Assembly (NCBI GenBank): GCA_021371955.1
Contig: JAJFVD010000016.1
Location: forward strand, 62,001 to 126,000
Source: Bacteroidales bacterium
GTDB lineage: Bacteria; Bacteroidota; Bacteroidia; Bacteroidales; UBA932
Reading direction: 5' to 3'
Length of the DNA: 64,000 nt
The notes below the pieces were generated by a model. The model saw only the letters and a program-made list of their open reading frames with translations, was not told where the DNA came from and searched no databases. The position numbers and the translations under genes were made by a program. This document shows, piece after piece, positions 28,517-35,517 of this stretch. Every line of letters begins with the position of its first letter. The stretch's first letter is position 1.

Positions 28517-29631
28517 AGTATTTCCGTTTTTTTACTAATCTTTTTTTTAAAAATCGGCTTTAATTTGAGCATGGATGGCATAGTGTCACCTAATAAAAAC
28601 CCCCATGGCTTTAATGATTCAACATGGTCAAATATGAGTTTGACAATGGCAAGAAGAGGAATGGAAAGAAACATTCCCGGAATGCCCCAGAGTGCATTCC
28701 CCGCAATAACTACAATTATCGAAAACAGTGCATTGATTTTGACTTTCGATGCAACAATTTTAGGAACGATATAATTATTGTCAATTAACTGAATTATATA
28801 ATATATAATCAAAACGTAAACAGCATACCACGCTGTAGATTTGGTAGCGAGGGCAATCATCATAGGTAAAGCAACCGCCACCAGTCCGCCGATGTAGGGA
28901 ATGAGGTTGAGCAATGCTCCAATAATTCCCAGCAGAATTGCATATTCAATCCCAAGAGCGAAAAGAGTAATGACTTGCATTAAGGCGACCAATACTGTTT
29001 CTATAATAAGACCTGTAAGATATTTCTGAACGACTGTCTTTGTCTGGGTAGTAATCTCTTTTACGTTGGATTGGTTGTCTTCACCAAAAAGTCTGCTGAT
29101 AAAATCCAATATAAGAGGCTGGTAGAATAAAATTAAAAAAGTATAAACAGGTATTATCAACACAATAACGATCCAGCCGCCTACTGCAACTAATGTTTGT
29201 CCTATTGCCGCACCGCTGATATTAATGAGTTCTCCTTTTGTCTTTGCAATCCACTCCCGGATATTATGCGGTTCGATATTGAAATACCCGGATGCCCATG
29301 TGATTGTTTGGTTTAGCAATTCTGTAAACCGGTCTACCAATAACGGCCATGATTCACTGAACTGAACAGACTGCGATATTAACAATCCTCCCAGGGCAAT
29401 AATTACTGATAAGGAGAGAACTAATGAAATTAAAATTGCTACAATCCTGTTAATCTTCAATTTCACAAAGAAATTGACTACCGGATTGAGCAATATTGCA
29501 ATAATGATTGAAAAAACTATAGGAATTATAATGCCCTGAGCGACATACAAAATCGCTAAAAATGCAATGAGGCCAACGCAAAAAATTGCTGCCTTTGCGT
29601 AAAATGGAAATTGTATCTCTTTATCTGACAT
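28513..29631 (-). CDS. AI-2E family transporter (PerM-like)
   Basis: This 372-aa integral membrane protein has about seven or eight helices and the AI-2E/PerM family pattern. That pattern includes an N-terminal helix pair (IIIPIVFSIIIAILLNPVV), a central amphipathic region and the C-terminal GALLNLIPYIGGLVA and GIPGMFLSIPLLAIVK motifs. Members export small molecules or act in Na+/H+ exchange; the substrate is unknown. It is translationally coupled to the WXXGXW gene and lies within the stress-type operon starting at 30832. Confidence 0.9.
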   Translation of the reverse strand: MSDKEIQFPFYAKAAIFCVGLIAFLAILYVAQGIIIPIVFSIIIAILLNPVVNFFVKLKINRIVAILISLVLSLSVIIALGGLLISQSVQFSESWPLLVDRFTELLNQTITWASGYFNIEPHNIREWIAKTKGELINISGAAIGQTLVAVGGWIVIVLIIPVYTFLILFYQPLILDFISRLFGEDNQSNVKEITTQTKTVVQKYLTGLIIETVLVALMQVITLFALGIEYAILLGIIGALLNLIPYIGGLVAVALPMMIALATKSTAWYAVYVLIIYYIIQLIDNNYIVPKIVASKVKINALFSIIVVIAGNALWGIPGMFLSIPLLAIVKLIFDHVESLKPWGFLLGDTMPSMLKLKPIFKKKISKKTEIL

Positions 29632-29643
29632 AGCATTAATTTT

Positions 29644-30024
29644 TCATTCCCTTTTTCGTAATATCTGTTGAAACATATACCTTCCGAATGATTTAATTCC
29701 TGAAGGATGCTGAGAGACAAAACTCATCACACCTAATTGTAAAATAGATCCTAATAACTTGCGAAAAGCATTTCCGGAAGTCCCGATGAATATTTTTTTT
29801 GACAGGTAGCCTGTAGCCAATCCCAGAGCCGTCCCAACTATGTCTGTAACAATAGTTGGTGATGAAATTGTTTGCCGGAGGGAGTTTTTAAGAAGATTTA
29901 CCAATCGTAAACTATCATAAGTATAAATAAACTGCTCTTTAAGGAGCTGCCCACTTATAGCCTGTTCCATTTCCAATAGTTGTATGGATTTTTCAAGTTC
30001 CTCAACCGATTCAATGTTTCTCAT
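29644..30024 (-). CDS. Hypothetical membrane-associated protein of the holin/YtxH operon
   Basis: A 126-aa protein with an N-terminal acidic helix (EELEKSIQLLEMEQ). A glycine-containing hydrophobic segment (VTDIVGTALGLATGYLSKKIF) and a second weak one (LLGSILQLGVMSFV) follow. No family is recognised. It starts 7 nt after the holin-like gene and is followed 12 nt later by the AI-2E permease, so it is co-transcribed with the small stress proteins. Confidence 0.7.
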   Translation of the reverse strand: MRNIESVEELEKSIQLLEMEQAISGQLLKEQFIYTYDSLRLVNLLKNSLRQTISSPTIVTDIVGTALGLATGYLSKKIFIGTSGNAFRKLLGSILQLGVMSFVSQHPSGIKSFGRYMFQQILRKRE

Positions 30025-30031
30025 ACTAATA

Positions 30032-30373
30032 TTATTTAAGCAAATGTTTAATAATATAATTCCTTGTAATTTTTATAATCCATTTGCGCATAAACAGAGT
30101 TATTACAATCGCAATTAGAATATAAAAACCGCCTATCAGGAAGAATCCGTAATAGGCTTTGCCTGTAATGTCTCCTAGCCAAAAGGCTAACCCCAGATTT
30201 AAAAAAAGCATGAAAGACGCAAATAAGATAAAGGCAACAGAGCGAAGTGCCAAAGAAGAAAAAACATCAGATGTTTTATCAAGAGCTTTTAGCTTTAGTA
30301 GTTCTGCACTTGTTTTGCCGTACTCAACAACTCTTTCAAGCAGTTTTTCAATTAACTTAGCATTGTCTTCCAT
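30032..30373 (-). CDS. Holin-like (phage holin superfamily 6) membrane protein
   Basis: This 113-aa protein has two hydrophobic helices (SVAFILFASFMLFLNLGLAFWLG and YGFFLIGGFYILIAIVITLFM) with an LG.....YGF spacing, as in the chromosomal putative Actinobacteriota Holin-X/YqjE-like group. No lysis genes are nearby, so a phage role is not supported. The position after YtxH and Lmo0937 genes indicates a membrane-stress role (inference). Confidence 0.75.
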   Translation of the reverse strand: MEDNAKLIEKLLERVVEYGKTSAELLKLKALDKTSDVFSSLALRSVAFILFASFMLFLNLGLAFWLGDITGKAYYGFFLIGGFYILIAIVITLFMRKWIIKITRNYIIKHLLK

Positions 30374-30387
30374 GACTTAAATAATTA

Positions 30388-30642
30388 TTAGACTTTAACC
30401 TTAGCAGAATTCATCTCTTTTTCCACCTTTTCCTCTACCTCTTCTTTGGCATCTTCAAATTTTTCGCTGAAGTTGTCAATAAAATCATCCAGTTTGTCCT
30501 TCAATCCTTCTGCATAATCCTCACCCTTCTTTGAAATCTTCTTTCTCATATCCGATCCTTTTTCGGGAGCAAACAGAATTCCCAATAACGCACCGGCGGC
30601 TACGCCTGCCAAAATGCCTAACAATACTTTTCCTGTGTCCAT
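30388..30642 (-). CDS. YtxH-domain stress protein
   Basis: The ATG at 30642 (MDTGKVLLG) is chosen over an in-frame upstream codon because the glycine-rich helix starts there. The 84-aa product has GILAGVAAGALLGILFAPEKGSDMRKKI, the exact YtxH family pattern, then an acidic/lysine coiled coil. YtxH proteins are membrane-associated and induced by general stress in Bacillus. Here it follows the Lmo0937 gene by 34 nt. Confidence 0.88.
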   Translation of the reverse strand: MDTGKVLLGILAGVAAGALLGILFAPEKGSDMRKKISKKGEDYAEGLKDKLDDFIDNFSEKFEDAKEEVEEKVEKEMNSAKVKV

Positions 30643-30676
30643 AATTTTATAATTGATAGTTGTTAATAAATTAATT

Positions 30677-30832
30677 TTATAAGATTTTTTTACCACTGAT
30701 AATTCTGAGTAGTATTGCGATTATTGCAATTACCAGAAGTATGTGTATAATGCCGCCTGCACTGTAGGCGAAAAATCCAATTGCCCATGCGACAATCAGA
30801 ATTACTGCAATAAGGTAAAGTAAGCTTCCCAT
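30677..30832 (-). CDS. Lmo0937-family small membrane protein
   Basis: A 51-aa protein with an ATG at 30832 and a stop at 30677. The translation MGSLLYLIAVILIVAWAIGF continues with FAYSAGGIIHILLVIAIIA and ends LLRIISGKKIL. The WAIGFFA and GG.IH.LLVIA pattern is that of the Lmo0937 family of two-helix membrane proteins, common in Bacteroidota stress clusters. It is the first gene of the operon running to 27422. The shared motif 30894-30932 lies 62 nt before its start. Confidence 0.9.
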   Translation of the reverse strand: MGSLLYLIAVILIVAWAIGFFAYSAGGIIHILLVIAIIAILLRIISGKKIL

Positions 30833-30893
30833 GATTTCCGATTTTAATTATTGATTTGATTGCATACAAAGGTGCATCCCTGAATACTGAGAA

Positions 30894-30932
30894 GTGTTAC
30901 ACAACTCTTGAAATAAGTTGCATCTTTCACAC
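30894..30932 (-). promoter_or_regulatory. Shared upstream motif, copy 1
   Basis: On the minus strand it begins GTGTGAAAGATGCAACTTAT and ends TTCAAGAGTTGTGTAACAC. It matches copy 2 (19655-19693) at all but a few positions and lies at almost the same distance from the start codon. Confidence 0.65.
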
Positions 30933-30936
30933 ATTA

Positions 30937-31097
30937 CCGGCGGCGAGTTGTGTTTTATCACTCATCGATTTATCCACTGTCACCTAATTGCTGATGGCTT
31001 GTGCGTCCTCCTGCGCTGCGCTTCGTCCGGCCGAATCGCCCTCAGCAATTAGGTGACAGTGTTAAGAGAGTGTTCAAAATTTACAACTCGCCGCCGG
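30937..31097. repeat. Nested palindrome 1
   Basis: The outer arms CCGGCGGCGAGTTGT (30937-30951) and its complement (31083-31097) are perfect over 15 bp. The inner arms CACTGTCACCTAATTGCTGA (30975-30994) and its complement (31042-31061) are perfect over 20 bp. The 47-nt core between them contains GGCTTGTGCGTCCTC and CGTCCGGCCGAATCGCC. Confidence 0.85.
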
Positions 31098-31193
31098 AGA
31101 CTGACTTAAGTTTCCCACATCGCTAAACAAGTAAAAAGATAAGATTTCGCAGACTTGCTTTTTATGGCAGCCCAATGCGTAGAATACCAAATG

Positions 31194-31238
31194 GTTGCTA
31201 AAAATGAAGAGACATGAGTTCTCTTCATTTTTAGCAAC
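31194..31238. repeat. Perfect 19-bp hairpin, loop CATGAGT
   Basis: GTTGCTAAAAATGAAGAGA pairs with its complement at 31220-31238. It shares the TTGCTAAAA arm start with the hairpins at 17261 and 31573. Confidence 0.75.
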
Positions 31239-31349
31239 TAATTCAATGTTAGGGTGTTTCAGCGTTTAGGCCTTTTTGTGTTACCCTCTTTTTAGGGGCA
31301 ATTAGGTGCTCCTTCGTCGCAGGTTTACGCCTCCGGCGGTGGCGCCTTA

Positions 31350-31416
31350 CCCCAGGGGTGGCTCCTTTCGACGACCGCAGGGTTTTAACCGCGGCGCAGC
31401 CGCACCATATTTTTTA
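31350..31416 (-). repeat. Repeat shared in inverted orientation with 44911-44977
   Basis: Read on the minus strand it begins AAAAAATATGGTGCGGCTGC and ends GGAGCCACCCCTGGGG, with the same layout as 44911-44977 over 66-68 bp. The GGCTGCGCCGCGG part is itself palindromic. Confidence 0.7.
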
Positions 31417-31449
31417 CTAAAACGTAAGATATTAACATTGTGACAGATA

Positions 31450-31485
31450 CAACTTATTGTGGCAGCACTGCTGCCACATAAGTTG
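31450..31485. repeat. 16-bp hairpin with one bulge
   Basis: CAACTTATTGTGGCAGC pairs with GCTGCCACATAAGTTG around ACT, with one bulged T. It resembles the hairpin near 44832-44870. Confidence 0.65.
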
Positions 31486-31572
31486 CATTTTGCTCACTAA
31501 TAAAGACTTGTTAAAATATAATTCATCGGCGAGACTCTGCCCTGTTCGTCTAATAATCGCATTACCAATTAC

Positions 31573-31615
31573 TTGCTAAGAACACGCAGACATTAAGTCT
31601 GCGCGTTTTTAGCAA
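31573..31615. repeat. 19-bp imperfect hairpin, loop ATTAA
   Basis: TTGCTAAGAACACGCAGAC pairs with GTCTGCGCGTTTTTAGCAA at 17 of 19 positions. The apex GACATTAAGTC resembles GACATTAAATC in the hairpin at 63496. Confidence 0.7.
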
Positions 31616-31644
31616 CTTGCTGGTTATATGGCGTTTGACTCAGT

Positions 31645-31797
31645 CTCCGGCAGCGAGTTGAAAATCGCTAAGCACCTTTTTCATTGCCAACTAATTGATG
31701 AGGGCGATTCGGCCGGAACGAGCATCGCGAGCGAGGACGCACAAGCCCGAAACAATTAGTTGGCAATGTGTAGATGGCTGATATAGACGCAACTCGC
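31645..31797. repeat. Nested palindrome 2 (core inverted relative to copy 1)
   Basis: The inner arms CATTGCCAACTAATTG (31682-31697) and its complement (31753-31768) are perfect over 16 bp. The short outer arms GCGAGTTG (31653-31660) and CAACTCGC (31790-31797) match the outer-arm sequence of copy 1. The core contains GGGCTTGTGCGTC and CCGGCCGAATCGCCC on the minus strand. Confidence 0.8.
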
Positions 31798-31879
31798 AGG
31801 CAGCGAGTAAAAAAACGCAGAGGCTGCCTAATTTTAGACAGCCTCTGCAAGATTGCGATATCGGTACGGAGAAGGAAAA

Positions 31880-32329
31880 CTATTTGCTGGTTACATCCAT
31901 ATACCAGTTTAGTGCCTTCTCTGTTTTCTTAATATGAGTAATTGTGGAAATAGCTTTTCTAAGCCGGACAAATGCTGTTTCGCTTTTGACTATATAATCA
32001 AAGGCATTATGGTGCATACAATTGATTGCAACTTCAATTTTATCCTGGGAAGACAACATCACAACAGGAATATCCGGATTAATTGATTTAATTTCGTCCA
32101 GCACCTGAATTCCATTCATTGCATTTTTATCTGAACTGTCCAGATAGTAATCCAATACAACCACATCCGGCTTTTGAGATAAATTTGCAATGCACATTTC
32201 CCCTGTAGCATATGTTTCCAGAATAAAATTATCATTCTGCAGTAGTTCAATCTCCAGCACTTTCAAATACAGCGCATCATCATCTACCAAAAAAAGCTTT
32301 ATCTTTTTTTCGTTACTCATCTTTTCCAT
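31880..32329 (-). CDS. Single-domain response regulator
   Basis: This 149-aa protein is a receiver domain (LFLVDDD acidic pair, phospho-acceptor Asp60 in VVLDYYL, conserved Ser/Lys in MLSSQ and IVKSE) with a short helical tail and no output domain. It could shuttle phosphate or act by protein contact. The start (ATG at 32329, or 32320) overlaps the end of the hybrid kinase gene, so it is translationally coupled and very likely the partner of that kinase and its HPt domain. Confidence 0.9.
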   Translation of the reverse strand: MEKMSNEKKIKLFLVDDDALYLKVLEIELLQNDNFILETYATGEMCIANLSQKPDVVVLDYYLDSSDKNAMNGIQVLDEIKSINPDIPVVMLSSQDKIEVAINCMHHNAFDYIVKSETAFVRLRKAISTITHIKKTEKALNWYMDVTSK

Positions 32330-34937
32330 TTTTAATTGTGATTAAGTCCTCTTTCAATTCATCACATGCCTGATTACATACTATTTCAAGCTGCAGAACC
32401 AGATCGAGGATTCCATCTGTCTGTTGCTGTGTACTGGCATATTCCTGAACCTTTTTTGCCATATTTTCGAAATTTGGGCTGATTCCCATAATTGAAAAAG
32501 ACGGAATCAGTTTATGAACTGCCGAGTACAAAGATTTCCAGTCTTTTTCCTTTAGACTTCGTTTCATTGTGTTTACCAAAGTCGGAGTCTGGTCCAGATA
32601 AAGTGAAATCATTTCCATCATCAATGCAGGATTCGATTTTGTGCGGCGATTTAAATAATCAAGATCTGTACATTTAATTTTTGCGCTTTCTTCATATTCT
32701 TCAACCCTGAACCCATCAAGGGTGGTAGATTTTTTAACGGCCCCGACTATTTTGCTGTACAGTAATCTTTCATCTACCGGCTTTGCGATATAGTCATTCA
32801 TCCCAACAGCCCTGCATTTTGCCAGGTCAACAGTAGTTACGTCTGCTGTTAATGCAATAATTGGTACATCTGAGCGCAATTTATTTCGAATATAGTCAGT
32901 CGCTTCAAAACCGTTCATTTCCGGCATTTGAAGGTCCATCAAAATAAGACTGAAAGCTTTGTTTTGCAGTTTTTCAATCGCAATTTTCCCGTTTTCGGCA
33001 ATTTCACATTCGAATCCGAAATCGTCCAGCAGTGTTTTCATAAGAAGCTGATTAAGAGGGATATCCTCTGCCACCAATATTCTTACATTCTTCAGGTCCC
33101 CCTCGAATACCTCCAGCTCCGGTTCTATACCTATTTCTGCCTTTGTTTTCAGGAAGTCTAAATCGAAACTAAAAACGGATCCATCACCCACCTTGCTCTT
33201 GACTTGTATGTTTCCTCCCTGTGCTTCCACCAACTGCTTAACAATTGCAAGCCCCAGCCCTGTACCTCCATAGAGTCTCGAAGTACCGCTCGAAGCCTGT
33301 TGGAAATTTTCAAAAATTCTCTCGATTTTATTTTCTGGTATTCCAATACCTGTATCAGATACAGAAAATTGAATTTTCACTCCCTCTTCATCCTCACTAA
33401 TCAAACTCACGCTTATGGTAATTTTTCCCTTATTTGTAAATTTAACGGCGTTACTCACCAGATTAATAATAATCTGATGCAAACGAACAGGGTCGCCTAC
33501 CAGTATCGCCGGGATTTTGCTGTCAAATTCTCTTATCAGCTTTAAATTCTTTTCGTGGATTTTCGATTCGAACAAATGGAGCATTGCCGACAAAGATGTC
33601 GTCATTTTGAAAGGCACTTGTTCAAAAATCATTTTCCCTGCATCTACTTTTGCAAGGTCAAGGATATCGTTTATGAGTACGATTAATGCATCGCCGCTTA
33701 ATTTTATCGCAGTTAAATATTCTTTTTGCTTTGAAGTCAGTTCCGTTTTCAGCAATACTTTTGTAAAGCCGATAATGGCATTCATTGGTGTACGGATTTC
33801 GTGACTCATATTAGACAAAAACTGCTGTTTGGATTTAACGGCACTTTCGGCAATCAGCGTTGCGTTTTCGGCTTTAATCTTTGCGTCTTCGGCAAATCCG
33901 GTCGCAAGTTCGGCAAAAACAATAGCCTCGGTAAGTTCTGTAGTCAGTCGCTTTTGTTCGGTAGTGTCTCGTGCAACAACCACAACACCAACCACATTTC
34001 CTCTGTCGTCTTTATAAACCGAGCCATTGAACAATACATCGGTGAGCTTCCCTTCCTTATGGCGAAGCGTTAGTGGCGAGTCGGCAACATATCCCTTAGC
34101 GAATACTTCCTGATATACTTCACGGGCTTTTTGCGGTTCGGTAAAATAATCAAAGAAGTCTGTTCCGTTTAGCTCTTCGCGAGTCATGCCTGTTACATTA
34201 GCCAAAGCTTCGTTCATATCCGTTATTTTACCCTCCGGACTTATTGTAACCAACGGATCCCTGCTTGCCTCAATTAATCCACGTGCATAATTTGCTAATA
34301 CTAATTCTGCCGCTCTTTTCTCTTTCTCCTTATTTTGGAACAAAAGTTCTTTATTCGCAATGATTAACTCTGCTGCACGCTTTTCTTTCTCCGTATTTTG
34401 GAACAGAAGTTCTTTATTTGCAATGATTAACTCTGCGGCACGCTTTTCTTTCTCCTTATTTTGGAACAGAAGTTCTTTATTCGCAATAATTAACTCTGCT
34501 GCACGCTTTTCTTTCTCATCGTTCTGGAAAGCCAGTTCTTTGTTTGCATTTAGCAACTCAAGCGCCCACTTCTGCTCGGCAATGTCTCTTGCAACAATAA
34601 CTGCTCCAAGCAAATTCCCCTTGTCATCATTATAAACGGACCCGTTAAATAGCACATCGGTAAGTTTTCCGTTTTTATGCCGAAAAGTAAGAAGCGAATC
34701 TTTGACAGACCCTTTTGCAAAGACCTCGAGATAAACTTCATGAGCTTTTTGCGCATCGGTGAAATATTCGAAGAAATCCGTACCTACAAGTTTTTCATGA
34801 TTGGCTCCGGTAATATTCTCCATTGCATGATTCAAGTCTGTAATCTTCCCCCCTGTGCTGATGACAACCAAAGGATCAAGGCTGGCTTCAATCAGACTGC
34901 TTGCATATAGAGATTCATGCGATTTTGTTCTGTACAT
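32313..34937 (-). CDS. Hybrid histidine kinase PAS-repeat coil-PAS-HisKA-HATPase-REC-HPt
   Basis: The ATG at 34937 (MYRTKSHES) is chosen; the frame extends only to a TTG seven codons upstream. The 874-aa protein has a PAS domain (about 10-125), then four near-identical 21-residue coiled-coil repeats (132-215). A second, closely similar PAS domain follows (about 220-340), then HisKA with His379 in MSHEIRTPMN, HATPase_c, a receiver domain with Asp668 in LMDLQMP, and an HPt domain with His808 in VHKLIPSF. This is a complete phosphorelay in one chain, probably ending on the regulator at 31880. It lies 10 nt after the AraC gene. Confidence 0.92.
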   Translation of the reverse strand: MYRTKSHESLYASSLIEASLDPLVVISTGGKITDLNHAMENITGANHEKLVGTDFFEYFTDAQKAHEVYLEVFAKGSVKDSLLTFRHKNGKLTDVLFNGSVYNDDKGNLLGAVIVARDIAEQKWALELLNANKELAFQNDEKEKRAAELIIANKELLFQNKEKEKRAAELIIANKELLFQNTEKEKRAAELIIANKELLFQNKEKEKRAAELVLANYARGLIEASRDPLVTISPEGKITDMNEALANVTGMTREELNGTDFFDYFTEPQKAREVYQEVFAKGYVADSPLTLRHKEGKLTDVLFNGSVYKDDRGNVVGVVVVARDTTEQKRLTTELTEAIVFAELATGFAEDAKIKAENATLIAESAVKSKQQFLSNMSHEIRTPMNAIIGFTKVLLKTELTSKQKEYLTAIKLSGDALIVLINDILDLAKVDAGKMIFEQVPFKMTTSLSAMLHLFESKIHEKNLKLIREFDSKIPAILVGDPVRLHQIIINLVSNAVKFTNKGKITISVSLISEDEEGVKIQFSVSDTGIGIPENKIERIFENFQQASSGTSRLYGGTGLGLAIVKQLVEAQGGNIQVKSKVGDGSVFSFDLDFLKTKAEIGIEPELEVFEGDLKNVRILVAEDIPLNQLLMKTLLDDFGFECEIAENGKIAIEKLQNKAFSLILMDLQMPEMNGFEATDYIRNKLRSDVPIIALTADVTTVDLAKCRAVGMNDYIAKPVDERLLYSKIVGAVKKSTTLDGFRVEEYEESAKIKCTDLDYLNRRTKSNPALMMEMISLYLDQTPTLVNTMKRSLKEKDWKSLYSAVHKLIPSFSIMGISPNFENMAKKVQEYASTQQQTDGILDLVLQLEIVCNQACDELKEDLITIKNGKDE
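34293..34544 (-). repeat. Four tandem 63-bp repeats inside the hybrid kinase gene
   Basis: Each unit encodes a 21-residue block of the type NKELLFQNKEKEKRAAELII, three heptads of coiled coil. The units differ by a few bases only, so copy number could change by slippage without breaking the frame. Confidence 0.85.
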
Positions 34938-34947
34938 TATATTTTTT

Positions 34948-35514
34948 TTAATTGCCAATATCTTCTATTGGACTTCTTCTTTTTTCTTTCAATTGTTTAA
35001 AATGAGAAGGCGAAAGCCCTGTAACTTTTTTAAATTGGTTGGATAAGTGAGCAACACTGCTGTAATTCAGTTTCCACGCAATTTCCGAGATGTTTAATTC
35101 ATCATAGATAATCATCTCTTTTATTCGCTCGATTTTATGAGCTATGATAAATTGTTCGATTGTAATTCCTTGTACTTCTGAAAATAAATTTGATAAATAT
35201 GTATAATCGTGATTCAGTTTCTCGCTCAAATAATCGGAAAACTTTATTTTTATTAAATCTTCCTTGTAATGAACCATATCAATTATGATATTCTTTATCT
35301 TTTCTATCAGGACCGATTTTTTATCCTCCATTAGTTCCAAACCGGATTTGAGCAGTGCGGCCCGGAATTCCTCCTTTTGCTCCGGAGTAATATCTTCCAT
35401 CAAATTCACTTCTCCAATATCCACAATTGCAAATTGAATTCCCAGCTTATGCAACTCCTCCTTCACTACAATTTTGCAGCGGACACTTACCATATTTTTG
35501 ATGAAAAGCTTCAT
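34948..35514 (-). CDS. AraC-family transcriptional regulator
   Basis: This 188-aa protein has a C-terminal AraC/XylS double helix-turn-helix (about 80-175: LSNLFSEVQGITIEQFIIAHKIERI, LNISEIAWKLNYSSVAHLSNQFKKVTGLSPSHFK). The N-terminal 70 residues (MKLFIKNMVSVRCKIVVKEEL) are not a sugar-binding cupin but a short domain common in a Bacteroidota group of small AraC proteins. Its targets may include the adjacent hexosaminidase or kinase genes (inference from position: 3 nt after the GH20 stop, 10 nt before the kinase). Confidence 0.85.
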   Translation of the reverse strand: MKLFIKNMVSVRCKIVVKEELHKLGIQFAIVDIGEVNLMEDITPEQKEEFRAALLKSGLELMEDKKSVLIEKIKNIIIDMVHYKEDLIKIKFSDYLSEKLNHDYTYLSNLFSEVQGITIEQFIIAHKIERIKEMIIYDELNISEIAWKLNYSSVAHLSNQFKKVTGLSPSHFKQLKEKRRSPIEDIGN

Positions 35515-35517
35515 ATT

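Larger units (their letters stand above)
30833..31879. other. Non-coding block B: regulatory motif plus nested palindromes and hairpins
   Basis: A 1047-bp stretch without a credible gene. From the left: the shared promoter motif (30894-30932); nested palindrome 1 (30937-31097); a 19-bp hairpin (31194-31238); a segment shared in inverted form with block C (31350-31416); a hairpin at 31450-31485; a hairpin at 31573-31615; and nested palindrome 2 (about 31645-31797). The pieces between show no further structure I can name. Confidence 0.8.

Noticed and set aside
30032..30373. Prophage remnant suggested by the holin-like gene
   Set aside because: No other phage gene is nearby; this small protein regularly accompanies YtxH and Lmo0937 genes.
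31194..31640. Integron attC-like sites near the hairpins (GTTAGGG, CGTTTAGGC)
   Set aside because: The boxes are not placed as R''/L''/L'/R', the hairpins are nearly perfect instead of having extrahelical bases, and no integrase or cassettes are present.
30937..31797. CRISPR array or retron RNA in block B
   Set aside because: Repeats are few, palindromic and unevenly spaced without unique spacers, and there are no cas or reverse transcriptase genes.
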